Shown here: one piece after another, positions 18,251-27,526 of the stretch
Layout: each line of letters begins with the position of its first letter
How positions within the stretch are numbered: the stretch's first letter is position 1
Source: Aerococcus mictus
Lineage (GTDB): Bacteria; Bacillota; Bacilli; Lactobacillales; Aerococcaceae
Assembly (NCBI RefSeq): GCF_003286595.3
Contig: NZ_CP132985.1
Coordinates: 434,001 to 498,000, forward strand
DNA: 64,000 nt
Direction: 5' to 3'
Notes under the pieces: generated by a model
The model's input: the letters and a program-made list of their open reading frames with translations, nothing else
What the model was told of the DNA's origin: nothing
The model's database searches: none
Program-made: the position numbers and the translations under genes

Positions 18251-19261
18251 ATGAAAACAATGATTAAAAAGATAGGCTTTTGCTTAAGTCTGCTGGCTTT
18301 ACTGGTTAGTTTTGGTTGTAGCCAAGGCAAAGAAGCGGCAGATAAAAACGGTAAGGGCAAGTTAACTGTGATGACCAGTTTTTATCCCATGCAGCTATTA
18401 ACCCAAGCGGTAGTTGGGGACCAAGCTGATGTCCAGGTGATGATATCAGGAAAGCAAGAGGCCCATCACTTTGAACCCAGTGCCAAGGATATGGCCCGCT
18501 TACAAGAGGCGGATGTCTTTGTTTATAATAGCGATGATATGGAAGCTTGGGTAGAAAGTAGTTTAAATAGTATTGATACTAACCGGGTCAAGGTCGTCGA
18601 GTCCGCTGACAATATTGAACCCATTTCGGGAGCGGTAGAAACGATTGAAGGGGAGGTCCTAACGGCTGAAGATGACCACGATCATGATCATGACCATGAA
18701 GGCGACCATAACCATGAAGAAGGCGGCCTCCATGCCCATGAATATGACCCCCATACCTGGCTTAGTCCTAAAAATGCCATGATTCAGACCCAAGCCATTT
18801 GTGACGCCATGAAAGAAGTTGACCCTGACCAGGCTGAACTGTATCAAAAGAATACCGATGCCTTCCTGGAGAAGTTGGAAGCACTTGACCATGACTATCA
18901 AACTGCCTTTTCTAATCATCCCGATCAATCCTTTGTGACCGCCCATGCCGCTTTCGGGTATTTAGCTGATGAATATAATTTAAAGCAAATTGCTCTAACG
19001 GGAGTGAGTGATGATGCGGAGCCATCGCCACAAGCCATGGCAGGGGTGATTGATTATATTAAACAAAATAATCTGCCGGTGATTTATTTCCAAGAAAACA
19101 CCTCATCCAAACTCGCAGAGACTTTGGCGGCGGAAACTGGGGTTAAGGTTTCCAGTCTCAATGCTCTCGAATCAGCCAGTTCTGACCAGCCGATTTCAGG
19201 CGATACCTATATTAATTTGATGCGGGAAAACCTCGAGCATTTAAAATTAACCATTAATTAG
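18251..19261 (+). CDS. adcA: Zinc-binding lipoprotein of an ABC importer (AdcA/ZnuA)
   Basis: A 336-residue cluster A-I metal-binding protein. Lipobox VSFGC puts the lipid-modified Cys at residue 23. Metal-ligand His are visible in KQEAHHFEPS (about residue 75), DPHTWLSPKNA (about 169) and TAHAAFGYLA (about 230). A His/Asp-rich loop (about 141-163, repeated DH pairs) is typical of zinc- rather than manganese-specific proteins. It captures Zn2+ outside the cell for AdcCB, and is the first gene of the Zur-box operon. Confidence 0.93.
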   Translation: MKTMIKKIGFCLSLLALLVSFGCSQGKEAADKNGKGKLTVMTSFYPMQLLTQAVVGDQADVQVMISGKQEAHHFEPSAKDMARLQEADVFVYNSDDMEAWVESSLNSIDTNRVKVVESADNIEPISGAVETIEGEVLTAEDDHDHDHDHEGDHNHEEGGLHAHEYDPHTWLSPKNAMIQTQAICDAMKEVDPDQAELYQKNTDAFLEKLEALDHDYQTAFSNHPDQSFVTAHAAFGYLADEYNLKQIALTGVSDDAEPSPQAMAGVIDYIKQNNLPVIYFQENTSSKLAETLAAETGVKVSSLNALESASSDQPISGDTYINLMRENLEHLKLTIN

Positions 19262-19274
19262 ATAGGAGGCTAGC

Positions 19275-19985
19275 ATGCATTATATCCAAGTAGAAGACTT
19301 GCGCTTTTCTTATGATAGTGAGCCAGTTCTCAACAATATCAGCTTTACCGTTGACCCTGGGGAATTTGTAATCTTAACCGGGGAGAATGGGGCAGCCAAG
19401 TCCACCCTGTTGAAAAATATCCTGGGTCTACTGCAACCAGACAAGGGAAAAGTGACGATCAGTAAAAACAATATCTATGGAAATAAATTACAAATTGGCT
19501 ATGTCCCCCAGATGGTGGCTAGCTTCAATGCTGGTTTTCCCAGCACAGTTTATGAATTTGTTCTCTCAGGCCGTTACCAACAAGATCGTTGGTTTAAACG
19601 CCTGACTGATGAAGACCATGAACACGTTAAGCGGGCCCTTAACTCAGTAGGCATGTGGGAACAGGCCCAAGAAAAAGTGGGAGAATTATCCGGGGGTCAG
19701 AAGCAACGGATTGTCTTGGCCCGGGTCTTTGCCACGGATCCTGACTTATTTGTCCTGGATGAACCGACTACCGGGATGGATAAGGCCTCACGGGAAGAGT
19801 TTTACACTTTATTGAAACACAATACCCGCCGCCATGGTAAAGCTATCCTCATGGTGACCCACGAGGATATCCATTTACAAGATTATTTCGATAAACACAT
19901 TCATTTAACTAGAGAGGAGGGGTCACCATGGCGCTGTTTCAGTATGACTTCATGGTCCGAGCCTTCATCGCCTGTGGAGCCATAG
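19275..19985 (+). CDS. adcC: Zinc ABC importer ATPase (AdcC)
   Basis: A 236-residue ATPase. Walker A reads GENGAAKST, with Ala in place of the Gly before Lys; this is a known feature of streptococcal AdcC, so not a defect. Other landmarks are [17 protein letters not shown], signature [20 protein letters not shown], Walker [12 protein letters not shown] and the AdcC-like C-terminal SPWRCF. The last 58 nt overlap the start of adcB in another frame, implying tight translational coupling. Confidence 0.93.
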   Translation: MHYIQVEDLRFSYDSEPVLNNISFTVDPGEFVILTGENGAAKSTLLKNILGLLQPDKGKVTISKNNIYGNKLQIGYVPQMVASFNAGFPSTVYEFVLSGRYQQDRWFKRLTDEDHEHVKRALNSVGMWEQAQEKVGELSGGQKQRIVLARVFATDPDLFVLDEPTTGMDKASREEFYTLLKHNTRRHGKAILMVTHEDIHLQDYFDKHIHLTREEGSPWRCFSMTSWSEPSSPVEP

Positions 19986-20728
19986 CCTGTTTCGCTCCGG
20001 TATTGGGTTTATTGCTTATTTTAAGAAAACAGTCCCTGATGTCGGATACCCTGGCTCATGTTTCCCTGGCCGGGGTGGCTTTAGGTTTCTTATTAGGGGT
20101 GGAACCGATCTATACGACCATCTTAGTGGTGGTGATCGCGGCCATGGCCTTGGAATATCTCCGCCGGGTTTACAAAAACTATTCGGATATTTCCATTGCC
20201 ATGTTGATGTCGGGTGGTATGGCCCTGGCCTTACTATTAATGTCACGGGTCGAATCAGCCAGCAGTATCGAGGCCTACTTGTTTGGGTCGATTGTCACTA
20301 TTTCGCCTGTACAAGTCCGCTTATTAATTGCCTTAGCAGTCATTGTTCTCCTTGCTTATTTCGCCTTTAAGCGGGTCCTCTATGTGGAAGCCTTTGATGA
20401 GAGTATTGCCTATACTTCGGGTTTGCCTACGCGCCTGATTTCTATGGTGCTTTCGATCGTGACTGGGGTAGCCATTTCCATTATGATGCCGATTGCTGGG
20501 ACTTTGTTGGTCTCTTCCATTCTGATCATGCCAGCGGCCATTGCTATGCGCTTGATGAAGAGTTTTGATCGTGTGATTATCCTAGCAATTATCATTGCCT
20601 TAGCGGGTATGTTTTCAGGTCTGCTGATTTCCTATGGCTTAGACACCCCTCCAGGAGCAACGATTGCCTTTATCTTTGTCTGTCTTTTTGCCTTGGAAAG
20701 TATTGTCTTACGCTTGGTAAAAAGATAG
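19928..20728 (+). CDS. adcB: Zinc ABC importer permease (AdcB)
   Basis: A 266-residue integral membrane protein of the ABC-3 family with about eight to nine hydrophobic segments and the conserved start [43 protein letters not shown] (in parts). ATG 19928 has GAGGAGGGG upstream and lies 58 nt inside adcC. With AdcA and AdcC it forms the zinc importer. A terminator follows at 20759-20792. Confidence 0.92.
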   Translation: MALFQYDFMVRAFIACGAIACFAPVLGLLLILRKQSLMSDTLAHVSLAGVALGFLLGVEPIYTTILVVVIAAMALEYLRRVYKNYSDISIAMLMSGGMALALLLMSRVESASSIEAYLFGSIVTISPVQVRLLIALAVIVLLAYFAFKRVLYVEAFDESIAYTSGLPTRLISMVLSIVTGVAISIMMPIAGTLLVSSILIMPAAIAMRLMKSFDRVIILAIIIALAGMFSGLLISYGLDTPPGATIAFIFVCLFALESIVLRLVKR

Positions 20729-20758
20729 AGAAAACGGTTTCTATGATGAGTCCAATAA

Positions 20759-20792
20759 TAAAACGCCCATTGTTAAGTGATGGGCGTTTTCC
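20759..20792 (+). terminator. Terminator after adcB
   Basis: AAACGCCCAT / ATGGGCGTTT hairpin followed by TTCC and a T-rich stretch. Confidence 0.85.
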
Positions 20793-20842
20793 TGTTATAT
20801 AAAAACAATTATAGTAAAAAACAGACTTTCGACGGAAATTTC

Positions 20843-20870
20843 TTGAATTTGTTCTGATTTTGCTTATAAT
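20843..20870 (+). promoter_or_regulatory. purR promoter
   Basis: TTGAAT (20843-20848), a 16-nt spacer and perfect TATAAT (20865-20870), 31 nt before the ATG. No PurBox was found in this leader. Confidence 0.75.
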
Positions 20871-20901
20871 GTAATAAGCTAGCAAGTAAAGGAGTACAAG
20901 T

Positions 20902-21714
20902 ATGAAAATGAAGCGTAGTCATCGTTTAGTCGATATGACCCATTATTTGTTGAATAACCCTTATCGAACGATTTCCTTACCCTTCTTTGTTGACCGCTAT
21001 CAAGCAGCCAAGTCATCCATTTCCGAAGATGTCGGCATTATTGCTGAACAATTTAAGTTATCTAATATTGGTATTGTTGAAACTATTGCTGGAGCCAGTG
21101 GTGGTGTCATTTTCCGCCCTAAAGTGGAAAAAGACAAGGCCATGGAGTATATGAATCAATTAACCGCTAAGTTGACTGATAAGCAACGCATTTTACCGGG
21201 CGGTTATTTCTATTTCTCTGACGTTTTAGGCAACCCCTATGATTTACGCCATATTGGTAACATTATCGCTTCCGCTTATTATGGACAGTCTATTGATGTG
21301 ATCATGACCATGGCAACCAAGGGGATTTCCATGGCCCAAGCAGTCGCCAATTTCTTAAATGTTCCCTTTGTCATCGTTCAACGGGAAGCCCAGTTAACGG
21401 AAGGGTCTACTGTTTCAGTAACCTATGTGACGGGAAATGACGAAGTGAAAAAAATGGCCTTGACCAAAAATAATCTCTCGGCCGACCAAAATATTTTAAT
21501 TGTTGATGACTTTATGAATGGGGGCGGTACCATGAATGGGATGCTCAGTTTAGTTGAAGAATTTGACTGCCATACCATCGGAGCGGTGGTCTTTGGCGAA
21601 GCTGATAATCAAAAGAACTATATCGATTATCCCTATAAGTCCCTCATCAAGGTTAAAAAGACAGACGATAATTTAGATGTAGCGGGGATTGAATTAGGGT
21701 CATTGTTTGACTAG
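20902..21714 (+). CDS. purR: Purine operon repressor PurR
   Basis: A 270-residue regulator: N-terminal winged helix (RSHRLVDMTHYLLNNPYRTISLPFF, in parts; SSISEDVGII at about 39-48) fused to a phosphoribosyltransferase-like domain with the PRPP loop ILIVDDFMNGGGT (about 200-212). In Bacillus it represses and in Lactococcus it activates purine genes, sensing PRPP or nucleotides. A matching operator sits upstream of guaC in this window (46215-46227). The ispE-purR neighbourhood is conserved in Firmicutes. Confidence 0.95.
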   Translation: MKMKRSHRLVDMTHYLLNNPYRTISLPFFVDRYQAAKSSISEDVGIIAEQFKLSNIGIVETIAGASGGVIFRPKVEKDKAMEYMNQLTAKLTDKQRILPGGYFYFSDVLGNPYDLRHIGNIIASAYYGQSIDVIMTMATKGISMAQAVANFLNVPFVIVQREAQLTEGSTVSVTYVTGNDEVKKMALTKNNLSADQNILIVDDFMNGGGTMNGMLSLVEEFDCHTIGAVVFGEADNQKNYIDYPYKSLIKVKKTDDNLDVAGIELGSLFD

Positions 21715-21739
21715 GGAGAATAATTAGCAATGTACTGTT

Positions 21740-21797
21740 AGGACAAAGCTTTCTAAAGTTTTATTTAAAACAATTAGAAAGTCTTGTCCCTTTTTTA
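21740..21797 (+). terminator. Terminator after purR
   Basis: Long imperfect hairpin with outer GGACAA / TTGTCC and inner CTTTCTAA / TTAGAAAG arms, followed by TTTTTT. Confidence 0.85.
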
Positions 21798-21816
21798 TTT
21801 TACTTCTAATATAGGG

Positions 21817-21822
21817 TATAAT
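21817..21822 (+). promoter_or_regulatory. -10 of the surface-polysaccharide operon
   Basis: Perfect TATAAT 32 nt before the flippase start; the best -35 at 17-nt spacing is the weak TTTATT at 21794-21799. Confidence 0.5.
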
Positions 21823-21854
21823 AGTGACTTGATGAAGAAAAAGGAGACGAAGTG

Positions 21855-23351
21855 ATGTCAAAGAAGCAACCCTCTTCAGCAAAGAGTGTATTAATAAATT
21901 CTGGAATTTATTCGATCACCTCGATTTTGCAAAAAGCGATTGGATTTATTTTACTTCCTTTATATACTTTATACCTTACTCCTGAAGACTATGGGATTGT
22001 TGGAGTGGTTAATTCATTGACCCAGGTATTAACCTTATTGTTCACTTTTTCTCTAAATAGTGCAGTTCAACGTTATTTTTACCGCTATCGGGAAAATTGG
22101 CCCCAATTACAATCCTTTTACGGGACCATTATGCTCTTTATTATGGGCAATAGCCTCTTTTTAGGGGGCTTAATTATCCTATTTAAGGATATCCTGGTTG
22201 AACCCTTTGTTGATGGGATCGCCTTTTATCCTTATATTTTTATGGGGATCATTACCGTTATTGTTAACCCGATTTATAATATTTATCAAACCTTATTGCA
22301 GACTATGGAACAAGCCAAGGCCTATGCCATTAACAGCTTGCTTAATTTTGCCATGATGGTGGCTTGTAATATTCTCTTTATTGTCGTTTTCCAATGGGGA
22401 GCCACTGGGCAATTATTAAGTTACTTGATCACCGGCTTTACTTTTGGTTTATATGCCTTGATTAGTTTATATCAGCGTGGCATCATCCGCTTTAACTTCC
22501 AATGGAATTACCTGAAAGAGGCGCTTTCCTATTCGATTCCACTCCTGCCGCATTTGATGTCGACCCAAATTGCTGATTTTGTCTCACGACTATTTCTTAA
22601 TAACCAGGTGTCGACTGCCAGTGCGGGTCTCTATACCACAGCCTCACAGTTTATGTTAATTATTGATACCATGCAATATAGTGTCAATTCTGCCTATGTT
22701 CCGTGGTTCTATAGCTTGATGGATCTGGGTGGTCAGCACAAGAAAAAAGCCATTCAATTTGCGGATGTCTTGAGTCGGATTTATTTAATTATTAGTTTGG
22801 GAATGTCCTTATTTATTAAGGAGGTTGTCCAAATTTTTATTGCCGATGGCTATTTACTGGCTTGGACTCTAGTTCCTATCATACTGGTGGCTTATCAAAT
22901 CCGTTCAGTCTACCTCTTCTACGTCAATACACTCTTCTATAATACCAAGGCTACTAGATACATTTTTATTGCTACCCTGTCAGGGAGTTTACTAAGTGTC
23001 TTGTTAACCGCAACACTGACCCAGTACCTAGGACTCTTAACCCCAGCCATCGTGCTTTTGATCCAATGGACCGTAATCGCAATCATTATTTACGTCCTAT
23101 CCAGAAAAATTGAACCCGTCAATTTTAAAATCAAAAATATGTTGCTTTATATTGCTATATTAGTTCTGGTAAGCGCTGTGGGTTTGTTTTATGATATTAC
23201 CCACCCAACTGGACCACTGATTTGGCAAAATCTTCTCTATAAGATTGTTCTCTACCTAGTGACTACTTTCGTACTCGTCTATAGAGAAATCCCTACCATA
23301 AAGGCCTTGTTCACTGATTTTATTGGTAAAAAATTAAACTCAGGAGATTAG
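21855..23351 (+). CDS. Polysaccharide flippase (Wzx-like, MOP superfamily)
   Basis: A 498-residue membrane protein with about 14 hydrophobic segments spread along its length and the Wzx/PST N terminus (SVLINSGIYSITSILQKAIG, then LPLYTLYLTPEDYGIVGVV). It should flip undecaprenyl-linked repeat units across the membrane. It starts the polysaccharide locus and is followed 4 nt later by a GT52-like transferase. ATG 21855 fits the AAGGAG site better than the GTG one codon upstream. Confidence 0.85.
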   Translation: MSKKQPSSAKSVLINSGIYSITSILQKAIGFILLPLYTLYLTPEDYGIVGVVNSLTQVLTLLFTFSLNSAVQRYFYRYRENWPQLQSFYGTIMLFIMGNSLFLGGLIILFKDILVEPFVDGIAFYPYIFMGIITVIVNPIYNIYQTLLQTMEQAKAYAINSLLNFAMMVACNILFIVVFQWGATGQLLSYLITGFTFGLYALISLYQRGIIRFNFQWNYLKEALSYSIPLLPHLMSTQIADFVSRLFLNNQVSTASAGLYTTASQFMLIIDTMQYSVNSAYVPWFYSLMDLGGQHKKKAIQFADVLSRIYLIISLGMSLFIKEVVQIFIADGYLLAWTLVPIILVAYQIRSVYLFYVNTLFYNTKATRYIFIATLSGSLLSVLLTATLTQYLGLLTPAIVLLIQWTVIAIIIYVLSRKIEPVNFKIKNMLLYIAILVLVSAVGLFYDITHPTGPLIWQNLLYKIVLYLVTTFVLVYREIPTIKALFTDFIGKKLNSGD

Positions 23352-23355
23352 ATTA

Positions 23356-24456
23356 ATGAAACATGCAATTGTTGCTTGGACGCCGCTTCATATTATCAAT
23401 AGCCTTAATATCTGGAAGAATTGCTTATCTGGAGAAGAGCTGACCCTCTTTATCTATAACGAATTCGCTAACGCTGATTTATTAATTGATATAAGCAGGA
23501 AGCTAGGCCAGGGCTTAGAAGTGATTAAAATCAACCATCAGAACTTAGGCGGGAAATTGGCGAAAATTTCTCGTCTTTATTGGAATAAGAACTTGATCCC
23601 TCTAGATGATTTTGACCATATTTATTTACCGGGGGATAATTATTTTGGCCGCCTTCTCTATAGCAGCCTCGCTGCTAAAGGTCATGATTTTCACTTGCAT
23701 TATTATGAAGATGGCATGGGGATTTATCTGGGCGCCAAACCCATAGAAATCAAAAATGCCAATGATGCCTTGCAAAAGAAATTGAATAAGCATTCCATTT
23801 TTCATGGCCAATGGGAAAATTGTTATGCCTATCAACCCAATTTGGTTCAGTGGCATGATTTCTCAGGCGAGTTGATAAAAATCCCTGTTCTTGACCAAAA
23901 GAATCCTGCTTTTCCCTTGATCAAGGCAATCTTTTCTCAAGCCTATGATGAAGAAATGAGCCAAGTGACTGAGGGAAGTGTCATTTATTTTGACCAGCCC
24001 TTCAAAAAAGATGGGGCACAAATCGATGAATTGACCTTGTTTAACCACTTAAAAGCCATATGTGATTCCTTAAATATTAGGATCTACGTGAAGTTACACC
24101 CTCGCTCTGAAGCAAATAAATATGGGCGGGTGAATTATTTACAAACTACCATGCCTTGGGAAATCTTTCTCTTGTTTGTAGACCATTCCCACTTGACCTT
24201 AGCCGCAGTGAATTCAACCGCGGTATTTTCACCTTATTTACTCTATCAACAAAGGATGCCGATTATTATGTTGGCCGGCCTGGTTGATCATGCGATTGGT
24301 AAAAGGGTTGATGAGCAGACTAAAAAAATATTAGCCAATAGTTTGTCTATGGCTAAGAATTTTAAGGGAATCTATGGGCCTTTGTTACAGGTACCTGAAA
24401 ACAGCAAGCAGTTAGAAGACTTATTGTATGAGATTAAAATTAAAGGAGATCAATAG
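23356..24456 (+). CDS. GT52 / polysialyltransferase-like glycosyltransferase
   Basis: A 366-residue cytoplasmic protein. N-terminal VAWTPLHIINSLNI, central LHYYEDGMGIYL (about residues 114-125), SVIYFDQPF, VKLHPRSE (about 246-253) and PWEIF resemble bacterial sialyltransferases of GT52 and polysialyltransferases, in which an [E/D]DG segment and an HP motif contribute to catalysis and CMP binding. The co-located CMP-nonulosonate synthetase domain and NeuB support a role in adding a sialic-acid-like sugar. Exact linkage and acceptor cannot be read from sequence. Family assignment is from motif memory, not a search. Confidence 0.6.
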   Translation: MKHAIVAWTPLHIINSLNIWKNCLSGEELTLFIYNEFANADLLIDISRKLGQGLEVIKINHQNLGGKLAKISRLYWNKNLIPLDDFDHIYLPGDNYFGRLLYSSLAAKGHDFHLHYYEDGMGIYLGAKPIEIKNANDALQKKLNKHSIFHGQWENCYAYQPNLVQWHDFSGELIKIPVLDQKNPAFPLIKAIFSQAYDEEMSQVTEGSVIYFDQPFKKDGAQIDELTLFNHLKAICDSLNIRIYVKLHPRSEANKYGRVNYLQTTMPWEIFLLFVDHSHLTLAAVNSTAVFSPYLLYQQRMPIIMLAGLVDHAIGKRVDEQTKKILANSLSMAKNFKGIYGPLLQVPENSKQLEDLLYEIKIKGDQ

Positions 24457-24460
24457 CTCA

Positions 24461-26011
24461 ATGAAAGAATATGCTAATAAAATCTTTTCAATAATTAATA
24501 ATGTTCATTTATTTAAAATAATTACTTTGATTATTAATCTTATATATGCAGTTCCTAGCAGTTTTGATATCGAGAACGTCCCCATGAAAATTGTTTTTGT
24601 CTGGGGGATTTACTTATTGGCTAAGGACTTCTTGACCAGGCGGATAATGTTTAAGCAAAAGTTTTGGCCCTTTTTATTTGCCTTTTTAATCTCTTTTGCG
24701 ATTTCGGTCCTCTTGAATCTGACTTATCAATTCCCTGATTCAGCAATTAACTGGTTCTATGTGGCCCAAACTTTCTTCCTGATCTATGCCTTTAATCCTA
24801 GTGAAGATTACCAAACAAGTAAAAAATGGATGGCAAGATTTAACGACGTCTTTATCGGTATCGTTTGCTTTTTGGGTTTTGTTTCCCTATTGCTCTTTGC
24901 CTTTCACATTCGCTACTGGGTTTTAGATGGTACTGGGATTAATTGGATGCGGCAAGGTTTCACTGAAAATCGCCTATTTGGCCTTTACACCAGTCCTAAC
25001 ATGGGGTCGATTATTGGTGTGTTAAGTGTTGTAGCTAGTTTAATGAATAATATCTTGAAGCGATCAAGTTGGAAGAGTTTCCAGCCTTTCTATGTTTTTA
25101 ACGCCATTATTCAATATTTATATTTTGTCCTAGCTAGTTCGCGGGGCACCACGCTAACCCTCTTAACTGCTGGCTTAGTCATCACCTGCTATACCATTTA
25201 TCGTCTCTTTGTTAGACACCAAGCCAACTTAAAAAGCCTGGGCAAGGTTATCCTAGGGGCAGGGCTGGGGCTCTTTCTTTTTGTCGCTGTGGAACATCAA
25301 GCGGAAAGTATTTTAGCCTATATTCCAGCAACGACCCAAACAGCTGCCCGCTTAGTTACTGGGGAAATCAGTTGGAGTGATTTGAGGCATGGGGAAAGCA
25401 AGGCTGGAGGAAATAAAAGTACGGTTATCGCTCCCGTAAGTATTCAACACGATGAAGGGGACGCTGAAGTTTCAGCAGGGCGCTTTACCATTTGGCAAGC
25501 CGGGGTCAAGGCCGCTGCACAAAATTTCTTGTTCGGTTTAAGTGACATTGACTTATACCGCAATATTAAAGACCAAGAAGCTACCGCCCAGGTTGATATG
25601 ACCAAGCTCACCACCTTGGATAGAAGCGAGATCAAACGTGCTAGAGGAAACATGCATAATACCTATATTGCAGTCTTTACTAAGGCTGGTTTTGTCGGCT
25701 TAATTATTATTGCAGCCTTTGCGCTATTCTATTTAATTTATCATGTAGGCTATCTTATGACAGCAAAGGTTGATTTCAGTGATGCCAACAATCAATTATA
25801 TGCCTTAATCTTAGTTACCATTATCGCCTTGTTGGCTGAAGATATGGTGGAAAATCATATCTTGTTAGCCAACCGCGATACCATTGGCTTAATTTTTTGG
25901 ACCTATGCCGGTTTCCTTAATGTCCACCGTTCTCAATTACAAGCGCAAAAAAGCCAGGCAATCAATAAAGATCTAAAAAGTAAATTTATAAATATTATTT
26001 CGCCTTATTGA
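24461..26011 (+). CDS. Wzy-like polysaccharide polymerase / O-antigen ligase family protein
   Basis: A 516-residue membrane protein with about 11-12 hydrophobic segments and one large external loop between about residues 290 and 390 that ends in GNMHNTYIAVFTKAGFVG. That loop-plus-HN layout is typical of Wzy/WaaL proteins (O-antigen ligase superfamily). GRFTIWQAGVKAAAQNFLFG is another family-like segment. The open frame reaches back to 24428 inside the previous gene, but ATG 24461, after AAAGGAG, is the more likely start. A promoter for the next gene overlaps its stop codon. Confidence 0.75.
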   Translation: MKEYANKIFSIINNVHLFKIITLIINLIYAVPSSFDIENVPMKIVFVWGIYLLAKDFLTRRIMFKQKFWPFLFAFLISFAISVLLNLTYQFPDSAINWFYVAQTFFLIYAFNPSEDYQTSKKWMARFNDVFIGIVCFLGFVSLLLFAFHIRYWVLDGTGINWMRQGFTENRLFGLYTSPNMGSIIGVLSVVASLMNNILKRSSWKSFQPFYVFNAIIQYLYFVLASSRGTTLTLLTAGLVITCYTIYRLFVRHQANLKSLGKVILGAGLGLFLFVAVEHQAESILAYIPATTQTAARLVTGEISWSDLRHGESKAGGNKSTVIAPVSIQHDEGDAEVSAGRFTIWQAGVKAAAQNFLFGLSDIDLYRNIKDQEATAQVDMTKLTTLDRSEIKRARGNMHNTYIAVFTKAGFVGLIIIAAFALFYLIYHVGYLMTAKVDFSDANNQLYALILVTIIALLAEDMVENHILLANRDTIGLIFWTYAGFLNVHRSQLQAQKSQAINKDLKSKFINIISPY

Positions 26012-26036
26012 AGCTAAAGACTAAAAAAATTATAAT
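26008..26036 (+). promoter_or_regulatory. Promoter of polysaccharide deacetylase 1
   Basis: TTGAAG (26008-26013), a 17-nt spacer and perfect TATAAT (26031-26036). The -35 overlaps the stop codon of the preceding gene. Confidence 0.75.
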
Positions 26037-26100
26037 AGTAATAATTTCTTTAGACTAAGCACATATCAGGATCAAACTCTAGGTGAAGAAGGGTAATATA

Positions 26101-27429
26101 ATGAACAAGAAAGCTTTATTTTTAACCAGTATTTTAACGGTTTTGCTCTTAGGCTTGGCTGGAATTTTATACTATAACCACCATATTACGGTGGCCAAAG
26201 TTGAAAAAGAAGTTAATGAAATTTATTTTAATAATAAGCATGACTACATCAATCCAAATTATTCTTTGGAGGATTTAGAGAAGGTTAAATATGATAGTCG
26301 CCACATCTATGGTGACCACGCTAAGGAATTACAAGAGCTCATTGACCGGGCGATTGAAAAGCGAAAGGCCATCCAATTCCTGAATGACTCCGTTCTTGAT
26401 GATAAGCCGATTATTGAAGGCAACCAGGTCAATAAAGATTGGGTCATTGAAGATGGAGTTTCTGCTGAAGAGGTTGATAAGGAAAAAGAACGCTTTAATT
26501 TCGACTATTCAGACAAGTTAGTGGAAGATTTAAAAGCTAACTATGGACTTTTACAGCAGGTAGCCCAATCGAATGAGACGATTGAAAATAAAATTGATCA
26601 TTTGCCAGAGAAGTTTATGATTGAAAGCTTAGATAAAGACATTGATGCTTTTAACCAGGTTGCTAAGGAAATATCCAATTATATCGACCATACCAATAAG
26701 GAAGGTCAAGCTGACCTCTTTAAAAAGCGCTTAATGGACTACGCTTTATCAGTAAAAGAACAGACGGCTAACCAGGATGGCTATAGCAAGTCTTTAGAAA
26801 AATTACTTAAGCAGGATGAATTAGCTAGTGTCTTGACCGGGTCACCAGTGGATTATCGGCCTTTAGTAGCTATTACCTTCGATGATGGTCCGGATGATAA
26901 TGTCGAAAATGCCATGGATATCTGTGAACAATACGGCATCAAGGCGACCTTCTTCTTACAAGGAAATAATACCGAAAAGAAACCGGAATTAGCCCGCGAG
27001 ATCGTTAAACGCGGCCACCATGTGGCAAACCACTCCTATGATCACCCTGATTTTGCTAAATTAACAGATAAGCAAATTTTAGACCAAATTAATCGTACCC
27101 AAGATATCATTAAACAAGCAACGGGAGTAACGCCGACATTATTTAGAACGCCTTATGGCCAAGATAGAGCGCGGACGACTCAATTAGTTGCCCCCTTAAA
27201 ACCTTGTTATTGGAATACCACCTCCAGAGACTGGCAATTAACTGACCCCGATGATATCTATGATATGATCATGAAAAATATGCAACACCATTCTGTTATT
27301 TTACAGCATTCTAGGTATACGGCGACAACCGATGCCTTGAAGAAAGTGATTCCGGAACTGAAGAAGCGGGGCTATGTGTTTGTATTTCCTGAGCAAATCC
27401 CTGACATCAAAACTTGGAATCATAACTAA
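26101..27429 (+). CDS. Membrane-anchored polysaccharide deacetylase 1 (NodB homology)
   Basis: A 442-residue protein with an N-terminal signal anchor (residues 4-24), an extracellular charged helical region of about 220 residues, and a C-terminal CE4/NodB domain. Catalytic motifs: TFDDGPDD (about 258-265) with the general-base Asp and metal Asp, HSYDH (about 310-314) with the metal His pair, FRTPYG (motif 3), DWQ (motif 4) and VILQHS (motif 5, Asp of the usual HD replaced by Ser). It probably removes N- or O-acetyl groups from peptidoglycan or the locus glycan outside the cell. A diverged paralogue lies at 38155-39507. ATG 26101 is chosen over GTG 26083 by ribosome site position. Confidence 0.82.
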   Translation: MNKKALFLTSILTVLLLGLAGILYYNHHITVAKVEKEVNEIYFNNKHDYINPNYSLEDLEKVKYDSRHIYGDHAKELQELIDRAIEKRKAIQFLNDSVLDDKPIIEGNQVNKDWVIEDGVSAEEVDKEKERFNFDYSDKLVEDLKANYGLLQQVAQSNETIENKIDHLPEKFMIESLDKDIDAFNQVAKEISNYIDHTNKEGQADLFKKRLMDYALSVKEQTANQDGYSKSLEKLLKQDELASVLTGSPVDYRPLVAITFDDGPDDNVENAMDICEQYGIKATFFLQGNNTEKKPELAREIVKRGHHVANHSYDHPDFAKLTDKQILDQINRTQDIIKQATGVTPTLFRTPYGQDRARTTQLVAPLKPCYWNTTSRDWQLTDPDDIYDMIMKNMQHHSVILQHSRYTATTDALKKVIPELKKRGYVFVFPEQIPDIKTWNHN

Positions 27430-27451
27430 AGAAAGATGACTTAATTGGAAT

Positions 27452-27490
27452 GTCTGCTTATTTTAATTGGAAAATAAGCAGACATTTTTA
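27452..27490 (+). terminator. Terminator after deacetylase 1
   Basis: Perfect 13-bp stem GTCTGCTTATTTT / AAAATAAGCAGAC (27452-27464, 27471-27483), 6-nt loop, then ATTTTTAT. Confidence 0.9.
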
Positions 27491-27526
27491 TATCTACTGT
27501 ATTGTTTGGATTAGAGAGGGGCTTTT

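Noticed and set aside
19275..19985. Walker A with Ala instead of Gly (GENGAAKST) in the zinc ATPase as a sign of inactivation
   Set aside because: The same GAAK form is characteristic of streptococcal AdcC, so it is a family trait.
20728..20741. Palindromic AGAAAACGGTTTCT after adcB
   Set aside because: Resembles cre but is located between a stop codon and a terminator; no promoter context.
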